The notes beneath the pieces were generated by a model. That model saw only the letters and a list, made by a program, of their open reading frames with translations, was not told the origin of the DNA and searched no databases. From NCBI GenBank assembly GCA_024231855.1, contig JAAEQD010000286.1, positions 1-57,051 on the forward strand: DNA of 57,051 nucleotides, in the 5' to 3' direction. Every line of letters begins with the position of its first letter. Position 1 is the first letter of the stretch. The position numbers and the translations under genes were made by a program. The DNA comes from Candidatus Zixiibacteriota bacterium. Lineage in GTDB: Bacteria > Zixibacteria > MSB-5A5 > UBA10806 > 4484-95. Positions 9,676-17,680 of the stretch are shown piece by piece.

Positions 9676-10656
9676 TCATTTAGTATTACTTATTTTCACA
9701 GCTAACTTATTGCCGAACTGTCCCGGTCGGCCACGGAATTTTAATTTATCTCCGATAATGATATTGATATCGCTATGAGCTACCTTATCACATCTTAAAA
9801 CATCGCCAACTTCCATATCGATAAGCTCCCGAACCGATATCTGTGTCTCGCCGAGAACCGCTTTAACATCGGTCGTAATCGGCACGATACGTTTGACATT
9901 ATCGGACCGATCATCATCATCGATCATCTTTTTGTTAGCGTCAATCCAGTTTTGCGCTGATAATTTACTAACTACATCCTCAAGCGTCAGGTAAGGATAG
10001 CAGATCGTCATAATACCGGAGGACGATTGCATTTTAATTTGCAATGATATGACTATTACGGTTTCGCCCGGCGGAACGATCTGGATAAATTGCGGATTCG
10101 ACTCGAACGCCGACATCTTGATCTTCAACGTTAAAATATGCTCCCAGGCTCTCTCAAGTTCTTTAAAACCGCGGTTAACTATCTTCGACATGATTGATTT
10201 TTCGATACCGGTCAACTCGCGTTCGGTATTAAGCGATTTGCCGGCGCCCCCGAACATTCTGTCGACAAAAGAGAAAACTACCGATGGATTAAAATCCAGA
10301 ATCCCGGCCCCTTCCAGAGGTGAAATAGTGAAAAGATAAGTACTTGATGGCGAAACCAATGACATAATAAATTCCGAGTACGTTATCTGGTCGACCGACA
10401 AAAGGTCGATATCCACCACCGACCGCGTAATACCCGATAAGGCCGATCCGAAATGTCCGGCAAAATTCGAATGAAGGGATTCAAGTGTCCGCATTTGGTC
10501 CTTGGAAACGCGGTTGGGATGTTTGAAATCGTAGGCGACCGCTTTTCTGGCAAGTTCCGCCTGATCCCCGGCATCATCGATTGCTTGCGTTTCTTCCCCG
10601 GCTGTTACCTGGTTTAACAGCGCGTCAATTTCGTTTTGTGATAATATTTTCGCCAT
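9676..10656 (-). CDS. fliM: Flagellar motor switch protein FliM
   Basis: FliM forms the middle of the C-ring and receives CheY-P. The 326 residues begin with [17 protein letters not shown], the CheY-binding motif (L-S-Q-x-E-I-D-A-L-L), followed by the middle FliM domain ([20 protein letters not shown] and the G-A-G-x-S-L motif in [20 protein letters not shown]) and a C-terminal SpoA domain ending [14 protein letters not shown]. It lies three bases after fliL. The intact CheY motif implies chemotaxis control encoded elsewhere. Confidence 0.98.
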   Translation of the reverse strand: MAKILSQNEIDALLNQVTAGEETQAIDDAGDQAELARKAVAYDFKHPNRVSKDQMRTLESLHSNFAGHFGSALSGITRSVVDIDLLSVDQITYSEFIMSLVSPSSTYLFTISPLEGAGILDFNPSVVFSFVDRMFGGAGKSLNTERELTGIEKSIMSKIVNRGFKELERAWEHILTLKIKMSAFESNPQFIQIVPPGETVIVISLQIKMQSSSGIMTICYPYLTLEDVVSKLSAQNWIDANKKMIDDDDRSDNVKRIVPITTDVKAVLGETQISVRELIDMEVGDVLRCDKVAHSDINIIIGDKLKFRGRPGQFGNKLAVKISNTK

Positions 10657-10658
10657 AA

Positions 10659-11258
10659 TTACTGCAACACAAAGTCTACAAAGTAAATTTGGTGAACTGG
10701 TTCAGGCTCCAGAACAGTCTGGAAAGCCGCCAGAATTTCCTGCCGAATTGCTTCTTTTTCTTCAATCGTGGTTAACTGGATAATTGTCTTGGCTGATAAT
10801 ATCCCGATTAAAGCGTCCCGAAGCTGAGGTTTTTTGTTATCCAGCGGGCTAATTTCCGCCGCCGGCCCCCCGTGACCGCCGCCGCCTTCTTCAGCACCAG
10901 CCGCATTCATCTCCACTCCGATTGATACTGATAAATAGCGGCTCCCCCTGGTGCCGGCCGGATTGACGATAATATCTTCTAATAGATGTATCTGCTTCTC
11001 GCCATGCCCCTCGCCTTCGCCGGCGGCATCTCCGTGCTCTTCGCTTTCGGCGGTTTGCTCCATCGCCTGGTCGAACATTGGGTCAGGCTTGATGAATTTG
11101 CTGACCATATAATAACCGCCGCCTGCCAGTATTAGCTGGGAGATGACGATAACGATCAAATTCAATTTCAACCCGCCTTTTTTCTTGGATGACTTCGCCT
11201 TCTTTTTCTTTTCAGGCGTTTCGAGATCCGGAGCAGTCATTTGATCAACATCTGCCAT
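10659..11258 (-). CDS. fliL: Flagellar basal body-associated protein FliL
   Basis: FliL is an inner-membrane protein around the stator that supports torque. The 199 residues carry a lysine-rich cytoplasmic N-terminus (about residues 14-28), one membrane helix at about 30-50 (LNLIVIVISQLILAGGGYYM), a periplasmic acidic/glycine linker rich in E, G and H, and the conserved C-terminal domain (DIIVNPAGTRGSRYLSVSIG to IYFVDFVLQ). A glycine/histidine stretch in the middle of the periplasmic domain is an insertion. GAGG lies five bases from the ATG. Confidence 0.96.
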   Translation of the reverse strand: MADVDQMTAPDLETPEKKKKAKSSKKKGGLKLNLIVIVISQLILAGGGYYMVSKFIKPDPMFDQAMEQTAESEEHGDAAGEGEGHGEKQIHLLEDIIVNPAGTRGSRYLSVSIGVEMNAAGAEEGGGGHGGPAAEISPLDNKKPQLRDALIGILSAKTIIQLTTIEEKEAIRQEILAAFQTVLEPEPVHQIYFVDFVLQ

Positions 11259-11260
11259 AT

Positions 11261-11470
11261 TTACCTCGCCTGTTTTTCCTTAATTTCAAATTGTTGAATT
11301 TCTCTCTTAAATTTTTGTACTTTAGCTATTACTTCATCCATAGTCTCCTTGACCATGATCTTTTTGCCTGTAGTCAAACTGATTATGGTATCCGGAATAG
11401 CTTCGACAAACTCGATCAAATCGGTATTGATAACTAATTCTGATTCATTCAGCCTGGTTACTTTGATCAT
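11261..11470 (-). CDS. flbD: Flagellar protein of the FlbD/SwrD family
   Basis: A small protein found between flgE and fliL/motAB in many bacteria; in Bacillus the relative SwrD raises flagellar torque. The product (about 69 residues) matches the family: MIKVTRLNESELVINTDLIE, then DTIISLTTGKKIMVKETMDE, and a charged tail. Two ATGs lie 6 and 15 bases further upstream, but GAAGGA is correctly spaced only for this one. It is a different protein from the Caulobacter regulator also called FlbD. Confidence 0.93.
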   Translation of the reverse strand: MIKVTRLNESELVINTDLIEFVEAIPDTIISLTTGKKIMVKETMDEVIAKVQKFKREIQQFEIKEKQAR

Positions 11471-11487
11471 AGTCATATCCTTCAAAT

Positions 11488-11511
11488 GGGAGGGGGATCA
11501 TTCCCCCTCCC
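11488..11511 (-). repeat. Perfect 10-bp hairpin between flgE and flbD
   Basis: A perfect inverted repeat (GGGAGGGGGA, 4-base loop, TCCCCCTCCC) fills the 52-base gap between the flgE stop and the flbD start. On the transcribed strand only ATTT follows the stem, so a classical terminator is unlikely. A role in mRNA stability, partial termination or retroregulation of flgE is possible. Confidence 0.7.
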
Positions 11512-11522
11512 TATATTATCGG

Positions 11523-13835
11523 TTACCCTTTCAGATTTACCAGTTCATTCAGCATATCATCCGAGGTAGTAATTACCCGGGCATTCGCCTGAAAACCTCT
11601 TTGAGAAACTATCATATTGGTAAATTCCTGGGCCAAGTCCACGTTTGATATCTCCAATGCACCCGAAGTTATACTCGAGGATGAACCGGAGCCGGCAATC
11701 CCCAGAATAGCGTCGCCGGAGTTAGCTGATGTCTGGTACAGGTTCCGCCCGGATTTTAACAGCCCGGCAGGGTTATTGAAATCAGCTATATACACCTGAG
11801 CCAATATTCGGGAAACACCATTCGTAAATATACCCGTTATCGTACCTGACGCGTCGATCGAGATATTAGACAGTACGCCGAGTCCATAACCGTCCTGTGA
11901 CCGCGCCGAGGCGGTATTAGGCGAAGAAAACCCGGTTAGACCGTCAAAGGCGCCTGAAGTTCCAGACAATAAATCGATTACCATTAATTCCGCGCCATTG
12001 TTCGGATCGATAGTCAGCCCGGACGTGCCGCCATCAATATTGAATGACGCCAGTGAACCATCGGGATTGAAATCGACCGTACCTGATCCACCCGACCTGA
12101 TTATCTCATTGCTTGATGCATCAGCGCTCCAATACCATCTATTTTGCTCCCAGCTTTTGGTAAAAGTGATAGTTACCGTATGCTTGCCGCCCTGGGAATC
12201 ATAAGTGGAAATACTGGTAGCATGCTGAGTATCCTCAGTTTCAACGATCAGTATGGATGAACCCAATGGTCCCGCTCCGTCCGGATCGCCGACTAAGCCG
12301 CCAGTACCTGTATTAAGCGAAACATCGCCCCCACCTATATCTGATATTCCGGTTATTATACCGCTCGAGGGATTAGTGACTAAAGTCAGGTTAATCGGCG
12401 CTAAAGGTATTCCGGTTACATTCGGTGTAAACTCATCAATTGCCTGTAGCGTTGAAGCAGAGCCGTTATTAACCACGAAACTCGCTGCCCCAAAGACCTG
12501 AAGAGAGATGTCACATGTACCGGTATCGCGCAATTCGACATTGTAGGTGCTGGGACTGCCCGCGAAATCGCGTGTTATCTGTATTTGTCCATTGACTATT
12601 TCTGCCGTTACACCCTGAGTGTTTGTATTAATAGCCGAAAGCAAATCGTTAATGGTAGAATCCGTGGTTAGCTGAGTTAGATTGATCCAATCACCGCCAT
12701 CGACTCTAACTTGTAATCCGGTAGCATCGGTGACACCAAGTTGAGTACCTAAAATATTTTCACCGGTCAAATTAACAGTCGTGTTAACAGAGGGAGGATT
12801 CGCGTTAGTCGGGGCCACGGCACCTGTATCAGTGTAAGTATTAGGCACACCAACCGCAACAGACGCAACCAAACCATTATTCCCTGAGGAATAATCGCCT
12901 GAAATAGTTGATCTGTAGATAGAAACACTTGTAGCGTCGGCAATATCTGGATAAGCGCTCCAATCAAGAATAATCGAATCATTTCCCGCGGCCAGTGTAT
13001 GCGTCATCTCAAAACCGGTCGATTGGCCAAGGGCATTGACAGCTACAACAGTGTAAAAATAATCTGTTCCCGAAATCAATAATCCAGCCCCATCATTAAA
13101 ATTGTTCGTGACAACTTCACCTGCGGCTACATTATCCAACTCATTGGCGTGAGTTCCCAACATTTCCGAATTTGTGGCGTTTTCTCCAGTGATGGTAATA
13201 CTGTGCGTACCGCCGGAGCCATTCAGTGCGTCACCCGATACCGATGTCACATTAGACGTGCCGGCCGACTCAAGCGAAGCAGCCGATTCGGTGGCGCTCG
13301 AATCGAGGTTCATACCGAATTCTATCTCGGTGGTCGCCCTGGCCGGATCCTGCTGGCCGAAAGGCATCGTAATATTCCCGATTGGCGCGCTGGCCGGAAT
13401 TGTGCCATCAACAGCGGCCATCTTGCCCTGGAGGATAAAGCCGTTTGATGGATTAACCATATTTGAATCACCATCAAAGCTAAACGAACCGGCTCTGGTG
13501 TAAAACTCTTGCTGGCCGTTTGACAAAACGAAGAATCCTGATCCTTGCAAAGCCAGGTCGGTTATTTGACCGGTTGTTTCCAGGCCGCCTTGGAGGAAAA
13601 TATTGTCGATAGTCGAAACCGACATACCCAAACCAAGCTGCTGTGGATTTGATCCGCCTGAAGATGAGGTAGGCCTCCCGGCGCCTTTCATAGTTTGAAC
13701 CAGCGCTTCCTGGAAAGTTACTCTTCCAAGTTTGAAACCTACTGTATTTACATTGGCGATGTTATCGCCTACTACATTCATCTTGACCTGATGATTCCGC
13801 AAACCGGATACCCCGGCAAAAAGTGACGGCATCAT
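11523..13835 (-). CDS. flgE: Flagellar hook protein FlgE, enlarged, with Fn3-like insertion
   Basis: FlgE polymerises into the hook. The N-terminus (MMPSLFAGVSGLRNHQVKMN, then GDNIANVNTVGFK) and the C-terminus (DLAQEFTNMIVSQRGFQANA, then ITTSDDMLNELVNLKG) are the classic D0/D1 rod-hook segments, and a FlgE D1/D2 region (HATSISTYDSQGGKHTVTIT) follows. At 770 residues it is far longer than enteric FlgE (about 400). The extra mass includes, at about 238-351, Fn3-like sequence (YFYTVVAVNALGQSTG, SIILDWSAYPDIADATSVSI, NTYTDTG) and a flagellin-hook IN-like stretch (GVTAEIVNGQIQITRDFAGS). AAGGAG precedes the start; hairpins flank the gene on both sides. Confidence 0.96.
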   Translation of the reverse strand: MMPSLFAGVSGLRNHQVKMNVVGDNIANVNTVGFKLGRVTFQEALVQTMKGAGRPTSSSGGSNPQQLGLGMSVSTIDNIFLQGGLETTGQITDLALQGSGFFVLSNGQQEFYTRAGSFSFDGDSNMVNPSNGFILQGKMAAVDGTIPASAPIGNITMPFGQQDPARATTEIEFGMNLDSSATESAASLESAGTSNVTSVSGDALNGSGGTHSITITGENATNSEMLGTHANELDNVAAGEVVTNNFNDGAGLLISGTDYFYTVVAVNALGQSTGFEMTHTLAAGNDSIILDWSAYPDIADATSVSIYRSTISGDYSSGNNGLVASVAVGVPNTYTDTGAVAPTNANPPSVNTTVNLTGENILGTQLGVTDATGLQVRVDGGDWINLTQLTTDSTINDLLSAINTNTQGVTAEIVNGQIQITRDFAGSPSTYNVELRDTGTCDISLQVFGAASFVVNNGSASTLQAIDEFTPNVTGIPLAPINLTLVTNPSSGIITGISDIGGGDVSLNTGTGGLVGDPDGAGPLGSSILIVETEDTQHATSISTYDSQGGKHTVTITFTKSWEQNRWYWSADASSNEIIRSGGSGTVDFNPDGSLASFNIDGGTSGLTIDPNNGAELMVIDLLSGTSGAFDGLTGFSSPNTASARSQDGYGLGVLSNISIDASGTITGIFTNGVSRILAQVYIADFNNPAGLLKSGRNLYQTSANSGDAILGIAGSGSSSSITSGALEISNVDLAQEFTNMIVSQRGFQANARVITTSDDMLNELVNLKG

Positions 13836-13852
13836 AATTTACTTCTCCTTCT

Positions 13853-13898
13853 GCTCACCCGACCAATCGGGCCGGGTGATGAGCCTCCCCTATTGGGG
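13853..13898 (-). repeat. Tandem hairpins just upstream of the flgE ribosome site
   Basis: Two stem-loops occupy the gap before flgE: an interrupted 4+5 bp stem (GCTC/GAGC plus ACCCG/CGGGT) and a short 5-bp stem (TCCCC-TATT-GGGGA). They end just upstream of the flgE AAGGAG site. Possible mRNA-stability or translational control element; no U-tract, so not an obvious terminator. Confidence 0.45.
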
Positions 13899-13914
13899 AC
13901 CAGCTCAGTTAATC

Positions 13915-14301
13915 TTATCCAATTACTGCACTATCTATCTGGGTGAAGACACCCTCTTTCATCTTATTCGTTTCCATAGCCGTTATCACGGTTCGGTTCT
14001 TTACCGAGACCAGGAAAGCCATCTCGTCGAGTAACACCAACGATTGATCCGCGCCTTTTTTACCGGCGGCTTCAACCGCGTTGTCCAGGCGAGCAACCGT
14101 CTGATCGTTAAGACTGACTCCACGACTGGATAACCTGTCTATCGCGTGATTGGAAAACTTCAAGTCGGTCTTATTGGCCAAAGCCGCTTCAAAAGTCTGC
14201 TTGAATTCACCTTGCTTGCCCGATTGTACGCGGGGGTCGCTTTTACCGGCGATTTCATTGGCTTTGACTATTGCCGCTTTGCCAATATGGGAAACTGTCA
14301 T
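13915..14301 (-). CDS. Flagellar operon protein of the TIGR02530 type
   Basis: A 128-residue protein matching the 'flagellar operon protein' family that sits between flgD and flgE in clostridia and other bacteria. Recognisable parts are LKFSNHAIDRLSSRGVSLND, a KGADQSLVLLDEMAFLVSVK stretch and the ending RTVITAMETNKMKEGVFTQI. Its molecular role is not established; its constant position next to the hook genes suggests a part in hook assembly or export. The start has a strong AAGGAGG site. The call relies on motif memory plus position. Confidence 0.85.
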   Translation of the reverse strand: MTVSHIGKAAIVKANEIAGKSDPRVQSGKQGEFKQTFEAALANKTDLKFSNHAIDRLSSRGVSLNDQTVARLDNAVEAAGKKGADQSLVLLDEMAFLVSVKNRTVITAMETNKMKEGVFTQIDSAVIG

Positions 14302-14323
14302 TATTCACCTCCTTGAAAAATAA

Positions 14324-15031
14324 TCAAGTCCCTGGTTGAGTTGACGAATTACCGTTGTCCACGACTTCTATGATTGAAGACAGATCCAGTTTATATCCGC
14401 CGACAATCAGATATGCCTTGCCATCCATGTACTTCACCGAGTCCACAACTCCGATAACCCGTCTTGATGCTGTTATCTCTTCGCCTGTTTGGCTGCTTGC
14501 GTGAACCTCGTAAGAGTATTCGCCGGGAGCAAGAGGCGTGTCGTTGCTGTTGCGGCCATCCCAGCTAATTGTATGGTTGCCCTTGGTAACATCGTCTTGA
14601 GTGATAGTTTTCACTTTCGATCCATTCTCATCCAAAATGTTGATAGTTACCGTAGCCGCTTCGGCGTTCAAGTGGAAGCCCAAATCGACATTCTCGCCGG
14701 GAGTCAAGCTGAAACTGGAGCCTTCGGCAACAACACCTTTACCAATCAATGTCGTGGCCATGGTGTTGGCAATTGTCTGGCTCATTATATAATCGACTTC
14801 CGAATTCGTATCTAATGAGCCGCTCATATTCTCCAATTGTTCAAGCTGGGAGAACTGGGCCAACTGCGCTATAAACTCCGTATCCTGCATCGGCTCCAGC
14901 GGATTTTGATACCGAAGCTGGGTTACCAGGAGATTCAGGAAATCATCTTTGCCCAGGTCATTATTACGCCCGGGAGGTTCATAGCCATCGACTAACGGAT
15001 TGTAAAATTGTGTGTCTGATATGTAAGTCAT
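14324..15031 (-). CDS. flgD: Flagellar hook-capping protein FlgD
   Basis: FlgD caps the growing hook. The N-terminal segment (GKDDFLNLLVTQLRYQNPLE, PMQDTEFIAQLAQFSQLEQL) is the diagnostic FlgD block. The remainder holds the FlgD Ig-like and Tudor domains (VTINILDENGSKVKTITQDD, HTISWDGRNSNDTPLAPGEY). The Ig-like part looks strikingly like the sorting domains on the secreted proteins in this window (see findings). The start is preceded by GGAGG. Length 235, usual for the family. Confidence 0.97.
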   Translation of the reverse strand: MTYISDTQFYNPLVDGYEPPGRNNDLGKDDFLNLLVTQLRYQNPLEPMQDTEFIAQLAQFSQLEQLENMSGSLDTNSEVDYIMSQTIANTMATTLIGKGVVAEGSSFSLTPGENVDLGFHLNAEAATVTINILDENGSKVKTITQDDVTKGNHTISWDGRNSNDTPLAPGEYSYEVHASSQTGEEITASRRVIGVVDSVKYMDGKAYLIVGGYKLDLSSIIEVVDNGNSSTQPGT

Positions 15032-15041
15032 TTCACCTCCT

Positions 15042-16829
15042 TCAAACGAGTAAGTTTACCATCCCGTTATTATTACCGCCCGCATAACCGCTGCCTGTCT
15101 TCTCGACGGACTTTGTTTCGACGGCATTACCGGACTCTTTCGAATCTCTGTAACGCGGCATCTGATTGTCCTCGTATTGCGAGAACAGGTTATGGTGATT
15201 GCGGGAGTTTGTGCCCTGATGAAAATTATTCGAGTTTACTTCAACTTTGAAACTATCGATCTTCAATTCATCTTTCAGCCTGGGTAGTTCGGCCTCGAGC
15301 AATGATTTGACTTTCGAGTTTTCCACCTGGATGAGAGCCTTTAAATCTTCCCGCTCATACTTGAAATCGATTCTGATTTGGCCCAGACTTTTGGGTTTCA
15401 GATCGATAGTCATCCTGGTATGTTCCGGCGTAACCGCCAGTTTTGATTTAATTTGCCCAATAATCTTTTCAGCGGTTTCCATATTGTCCATTCCGGCGCC
15501 TTTCGAGGCCGCCATTTCAGTCGTCTTGAATTCAACTTGAGCATCTGAGGATTTTAAATTCATCTGCTGTAATGAATTCACCTCATCGACTGGCTGACTA
15601 CTTCCTTTTGCAGCATCGAGCGACGGCATGGACTTCGCGTTGCCTGTCGGGTTTACTACCTGGCTTGCGCTACCGGCGGACTGCTTGGCGGCAGGCTGAT
15701 CCTTGGACTCAGACTGATACTTATCTGCTTCCACCGTCCGGTCCCCCTCAGTTAACTGATTGGAGCGCGAGGTCATTTTAATCTCACTAACCATATTTCT
15801 AACATCCATTTCCTGTTGATTGGATTTCTCACCCGTCGTAGTTGAGGATTTGGTCGTAATCGAATTATCCCTGACCTTAATCAGGCGATTGCGATCATAC
15901 TGTAGACCGTTCAACAGATCGATTTCCGGCGCGTTTAGCCTGGAGTTTTGGCCGGTTCGATTTATCGTACTAACTGTTTTTTGGATGATATTAATCTGCT
16001 CCAGGTCATCAGCCGAAATTATTGACCGCAAATCGAATAGCACGCGCTTCTCCGAGGCGCCAGCCTCATTCGACCGATCGGCGCTAATAACTGTCAGGCG
16101 CGGATTAGCCGATGTTTCCGATTGCATATCAATATTTGGCTTTGTCTGGATAGTGATTTTTTCCGGGTAGTTCTCAACTGCTTGTCGAAGCTCATCAATC
16201 GATATTTTCATTTCAATCGGAGCTTCACCGCTGCTAGTGACCTTGACCAGAGCATTTTGCTGATTCTCGGTGAAAAGTTGATCCGTGGTAAATTCCAGCC
16301 TGGCAAAAGATGGCAATTCCTCGGGTAGATTTCCCCCCGCTATTTCTGCCTGATATGCCGAATTGTCGCCTAAGCCGGATATATCTGGATTTTCAATATA
16401 CTCATTGCCGGTCAAAGCCATAAGATCAATCTTTGAATCGGGAACGATCTTTGTTTGCTGGAGATCGATTGCAACCGGTATTGCCTGTGATTTCGCGATT
16501 TCCTTCAACCCGGCTGCTGCCATCAAAACCGATTCGGTTGTCTCTATCGGTATTTCGGCCGCTGGCTTGTTTGTACCCATTACGGCTGAATCGTTTGTTG
16601 ACATACCATCAGGTTGCGTCACGGGCAATCCCAGAAAAGCGTTTTCCAAGTCAAGATTGTTATAAGATTGTTTTTGGACATCACTTTTTTGAACCAAAGA
16701 ATTAAGAAAATCCTCGAAATTGACACCTTGAGGTTTTTCCGGATAATTTGGTTTGGACTGGCCTTTCTGGGCTATCAAATAGTCCGTCAGACCCGACATA
16801 TCAAAAAACATTTGTCCCAATTTAGTCAC
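15042..16829 (-). CDS. fliK: Flagellar hook-length control protein FliK
   Basis: FliK is an exported ruler that sets hook length and triggers the FlhB switch. The 595-residue protein has a long, low-complexity, Ser/Gln/Lys-rich body and the conserved C-terminal Flg_hook domain (TRMTIDLKPKSLGQIRIDFK, ALIQVENSKVKSLLEAELPR, LKDELKIDSFKVEV). The annotated GTG start overlaps the upstream stop by eight bases. A TTG nine bases later has better GGAAGG spacing, and an ATG 18 bases later is also possible, so the first few residues are uncertain. Long for FliK, which fits the oversized hook protein. Confidence 0.92.
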   Translation of the reverse strand: MTKLGQMFFDMSGLTDYLIAQKGQSKPNYPEKPQGVNFEDFLNSLVQKSDVQKQSYNNLDLENAFLGLPVTQPDGMSTNDSAVMGTNKPAAEIPIETTESVLMAAAGLKEIAKSQAIPVAIDLQQTKIVPDSKIDLMALTGNEYIENPDISGLGDNSAYQAEIAGGNLPEELPSFARLEFTTDQLFTENQQNALVKVTSSGEAPIEMKISIDELRQAVENYPEKITIQTKPNIDMQSETSANPRLTVISADRSNEAGASEKRVLFDLRSIISADDLEQINIIQKTVSTINRTGQNSRLNAPEIDLLNGLQYDRNRLIKVRDNSITTKSSTTTGEKSNQQEMDVRNMVSEIKMTSRSNQLTEGDRTVEADKYQSESKDQPAAKQSAGSASQVVNPTGNAKSMPSLDAAKGSSQPVDEVNSLQQMNLKSSDAQVEFKTTEMAASKGAGMDNMETAEKIIGQIKSKLAVTPEHTRMTIDLKPKSLGQIRIDFKYEREDLKALIQVENSKVKSLLEAELPRLKDELKIDSFKVEVNSNNFHQGTNSRNHHNLFSQYEDNQMPRYRDSKESGNAVETKSVEKTGSGYAGGNNNGMVNLLV

Positions 16830-17367
16830 CTTCCAACATCATTCTTGAGATTTTCGCGGATCTTTTTGGGGTCATAAATTCCAATACCTGACTGGCATTG
16901 TTAGGCTTCATTTTTGGCAGAAGCGCCACTATCAATGAATCCTGCATTTGGCTGAATACATCAGCAACCCTTTCTTGATCCATCCCATCGTAAATTTTCG
17001 CCAGATTGTACATCCGGTCTTCCTCGTCCTTACTCTTTCTGGTTAATAACCGTTGAATTTCATCCCTTAATACCTCGAGTTCGGCCTTCTCTGTAAGCAA
17101 GGAATCTTTTTGCCTTCGCAAATCCTCGGTTTCGCCGGAAACGATATTCCGAGCATTACTTATCTCCTGCCTCATTTCGTCGGTTAACTCGGGCCCTTCA
17201 TTGCCAACACTTACCGTATCAATAGCAACTTGTAGCGCTTTAGACTTAACGACACCGATACTCTGTTCGGGACTCAGGCCTGTCATAGACAGAAAAAGGA
17301 AAACATAAATCCCGAAATTGAGCAGCGTCGCCACCACGTAAACCATTATTCTCAGTAGAAATTTCAT
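16822..17367 (-). CDS. MotE-like flagellar protein (MgtE-N domain)
   Basis: One membrane helix near the N-terminus (about residues 6-28), a coiled-coil (about 80-115, LRRQKDSLLTEKAELEVLRD), and a C-terminal MgtE intracellular N-like domain (LAKIYDGMDQERVADVFSQM, VALLPKMKPNNASQVLEFMT). This arrangement matches MotE-type proteins, often encoded next to fliJ/fliK, which act as chaperones or partners of the stator. It opens the fliK-flgD-flgE unit and has a sigma-54 promoter upstream. A TTG six bases earlier is in frame; the ATG start (MKFLLRIM) is preferred though its ribosome site is weak. Confidence 0.8.
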   Translation of the reverse strand: MKFLLRIMVYVVATLLNFGIYVFLFLSMTGLSPEQSIGVVKSKALQVAIDTVSVGNEGPELTDEMRQEISNARNIVSGETEDLRRQKDSLLTEKAELEVLRDEIQRLLTRKSKDEEDRMYNLAKIYDGMDQERVADVFSQMQDSLIVALLPKMKPNNASQVLEFMTPKRSAKISRMMLEGD

Positions 17368-17399
17368 CTTCAATCACACATTTTCCCAACATCCTAGAA

Positions 17400-17416
17400 A
17401 GCAAGCCTTGTGCCGG
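17400..17416 (-). promoter_or_regulatory. Sigma-54 promoter for motE-like-fliK-flgD-flgE-fliLMNOPQ
   Basis: Minus strand CCGGCACAAGGCTTGCT has GG and GC exactly ten bases apart. It lies about 30 bases upstream of the first gene, just past the divergent subtilase, and restarts flagellar transcription after that insertion. Confidence 0.8.
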
Positions 17417-17551
17417 ACTGAACTAATAATCATAACCTCTTGCACAATAATTAATTACACGGGCATTACCTGCTTATTCGAACTTGACAATCGCGAGTTT
17501 TAAGAAAAATTTTCCGCTCGCCGACGGCATATCTTTCCGTCCAAATAACTC

Positions 17552-17580
17552 TTGTTTTTATAACGATTTAGCTATATATT
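17552..17580 (+). promoter_or_regulatory. Probable sigma-70-type promoter of the subtilase gene
   Basis: TTGTTT, 17-base spacer, TATATT, about 100 bases before the subtilase ATG. The -10 matches those of the beta-helix genes; the -35 is weaker. The divergent sigma-54 site lies about 140 bases away in the same 307-base gap, where no gene was seen. Confidence 0.45.
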
Positions 17581-17680
17581 TAATAAATAAACCTCTAGGT
17601 TTAAGGTGTTGACTACGAATAAGTATGCGAAAATTCGAAACAGATATAACTCTCTCTAAGCTCAACTGAAAGGGTAAGTT

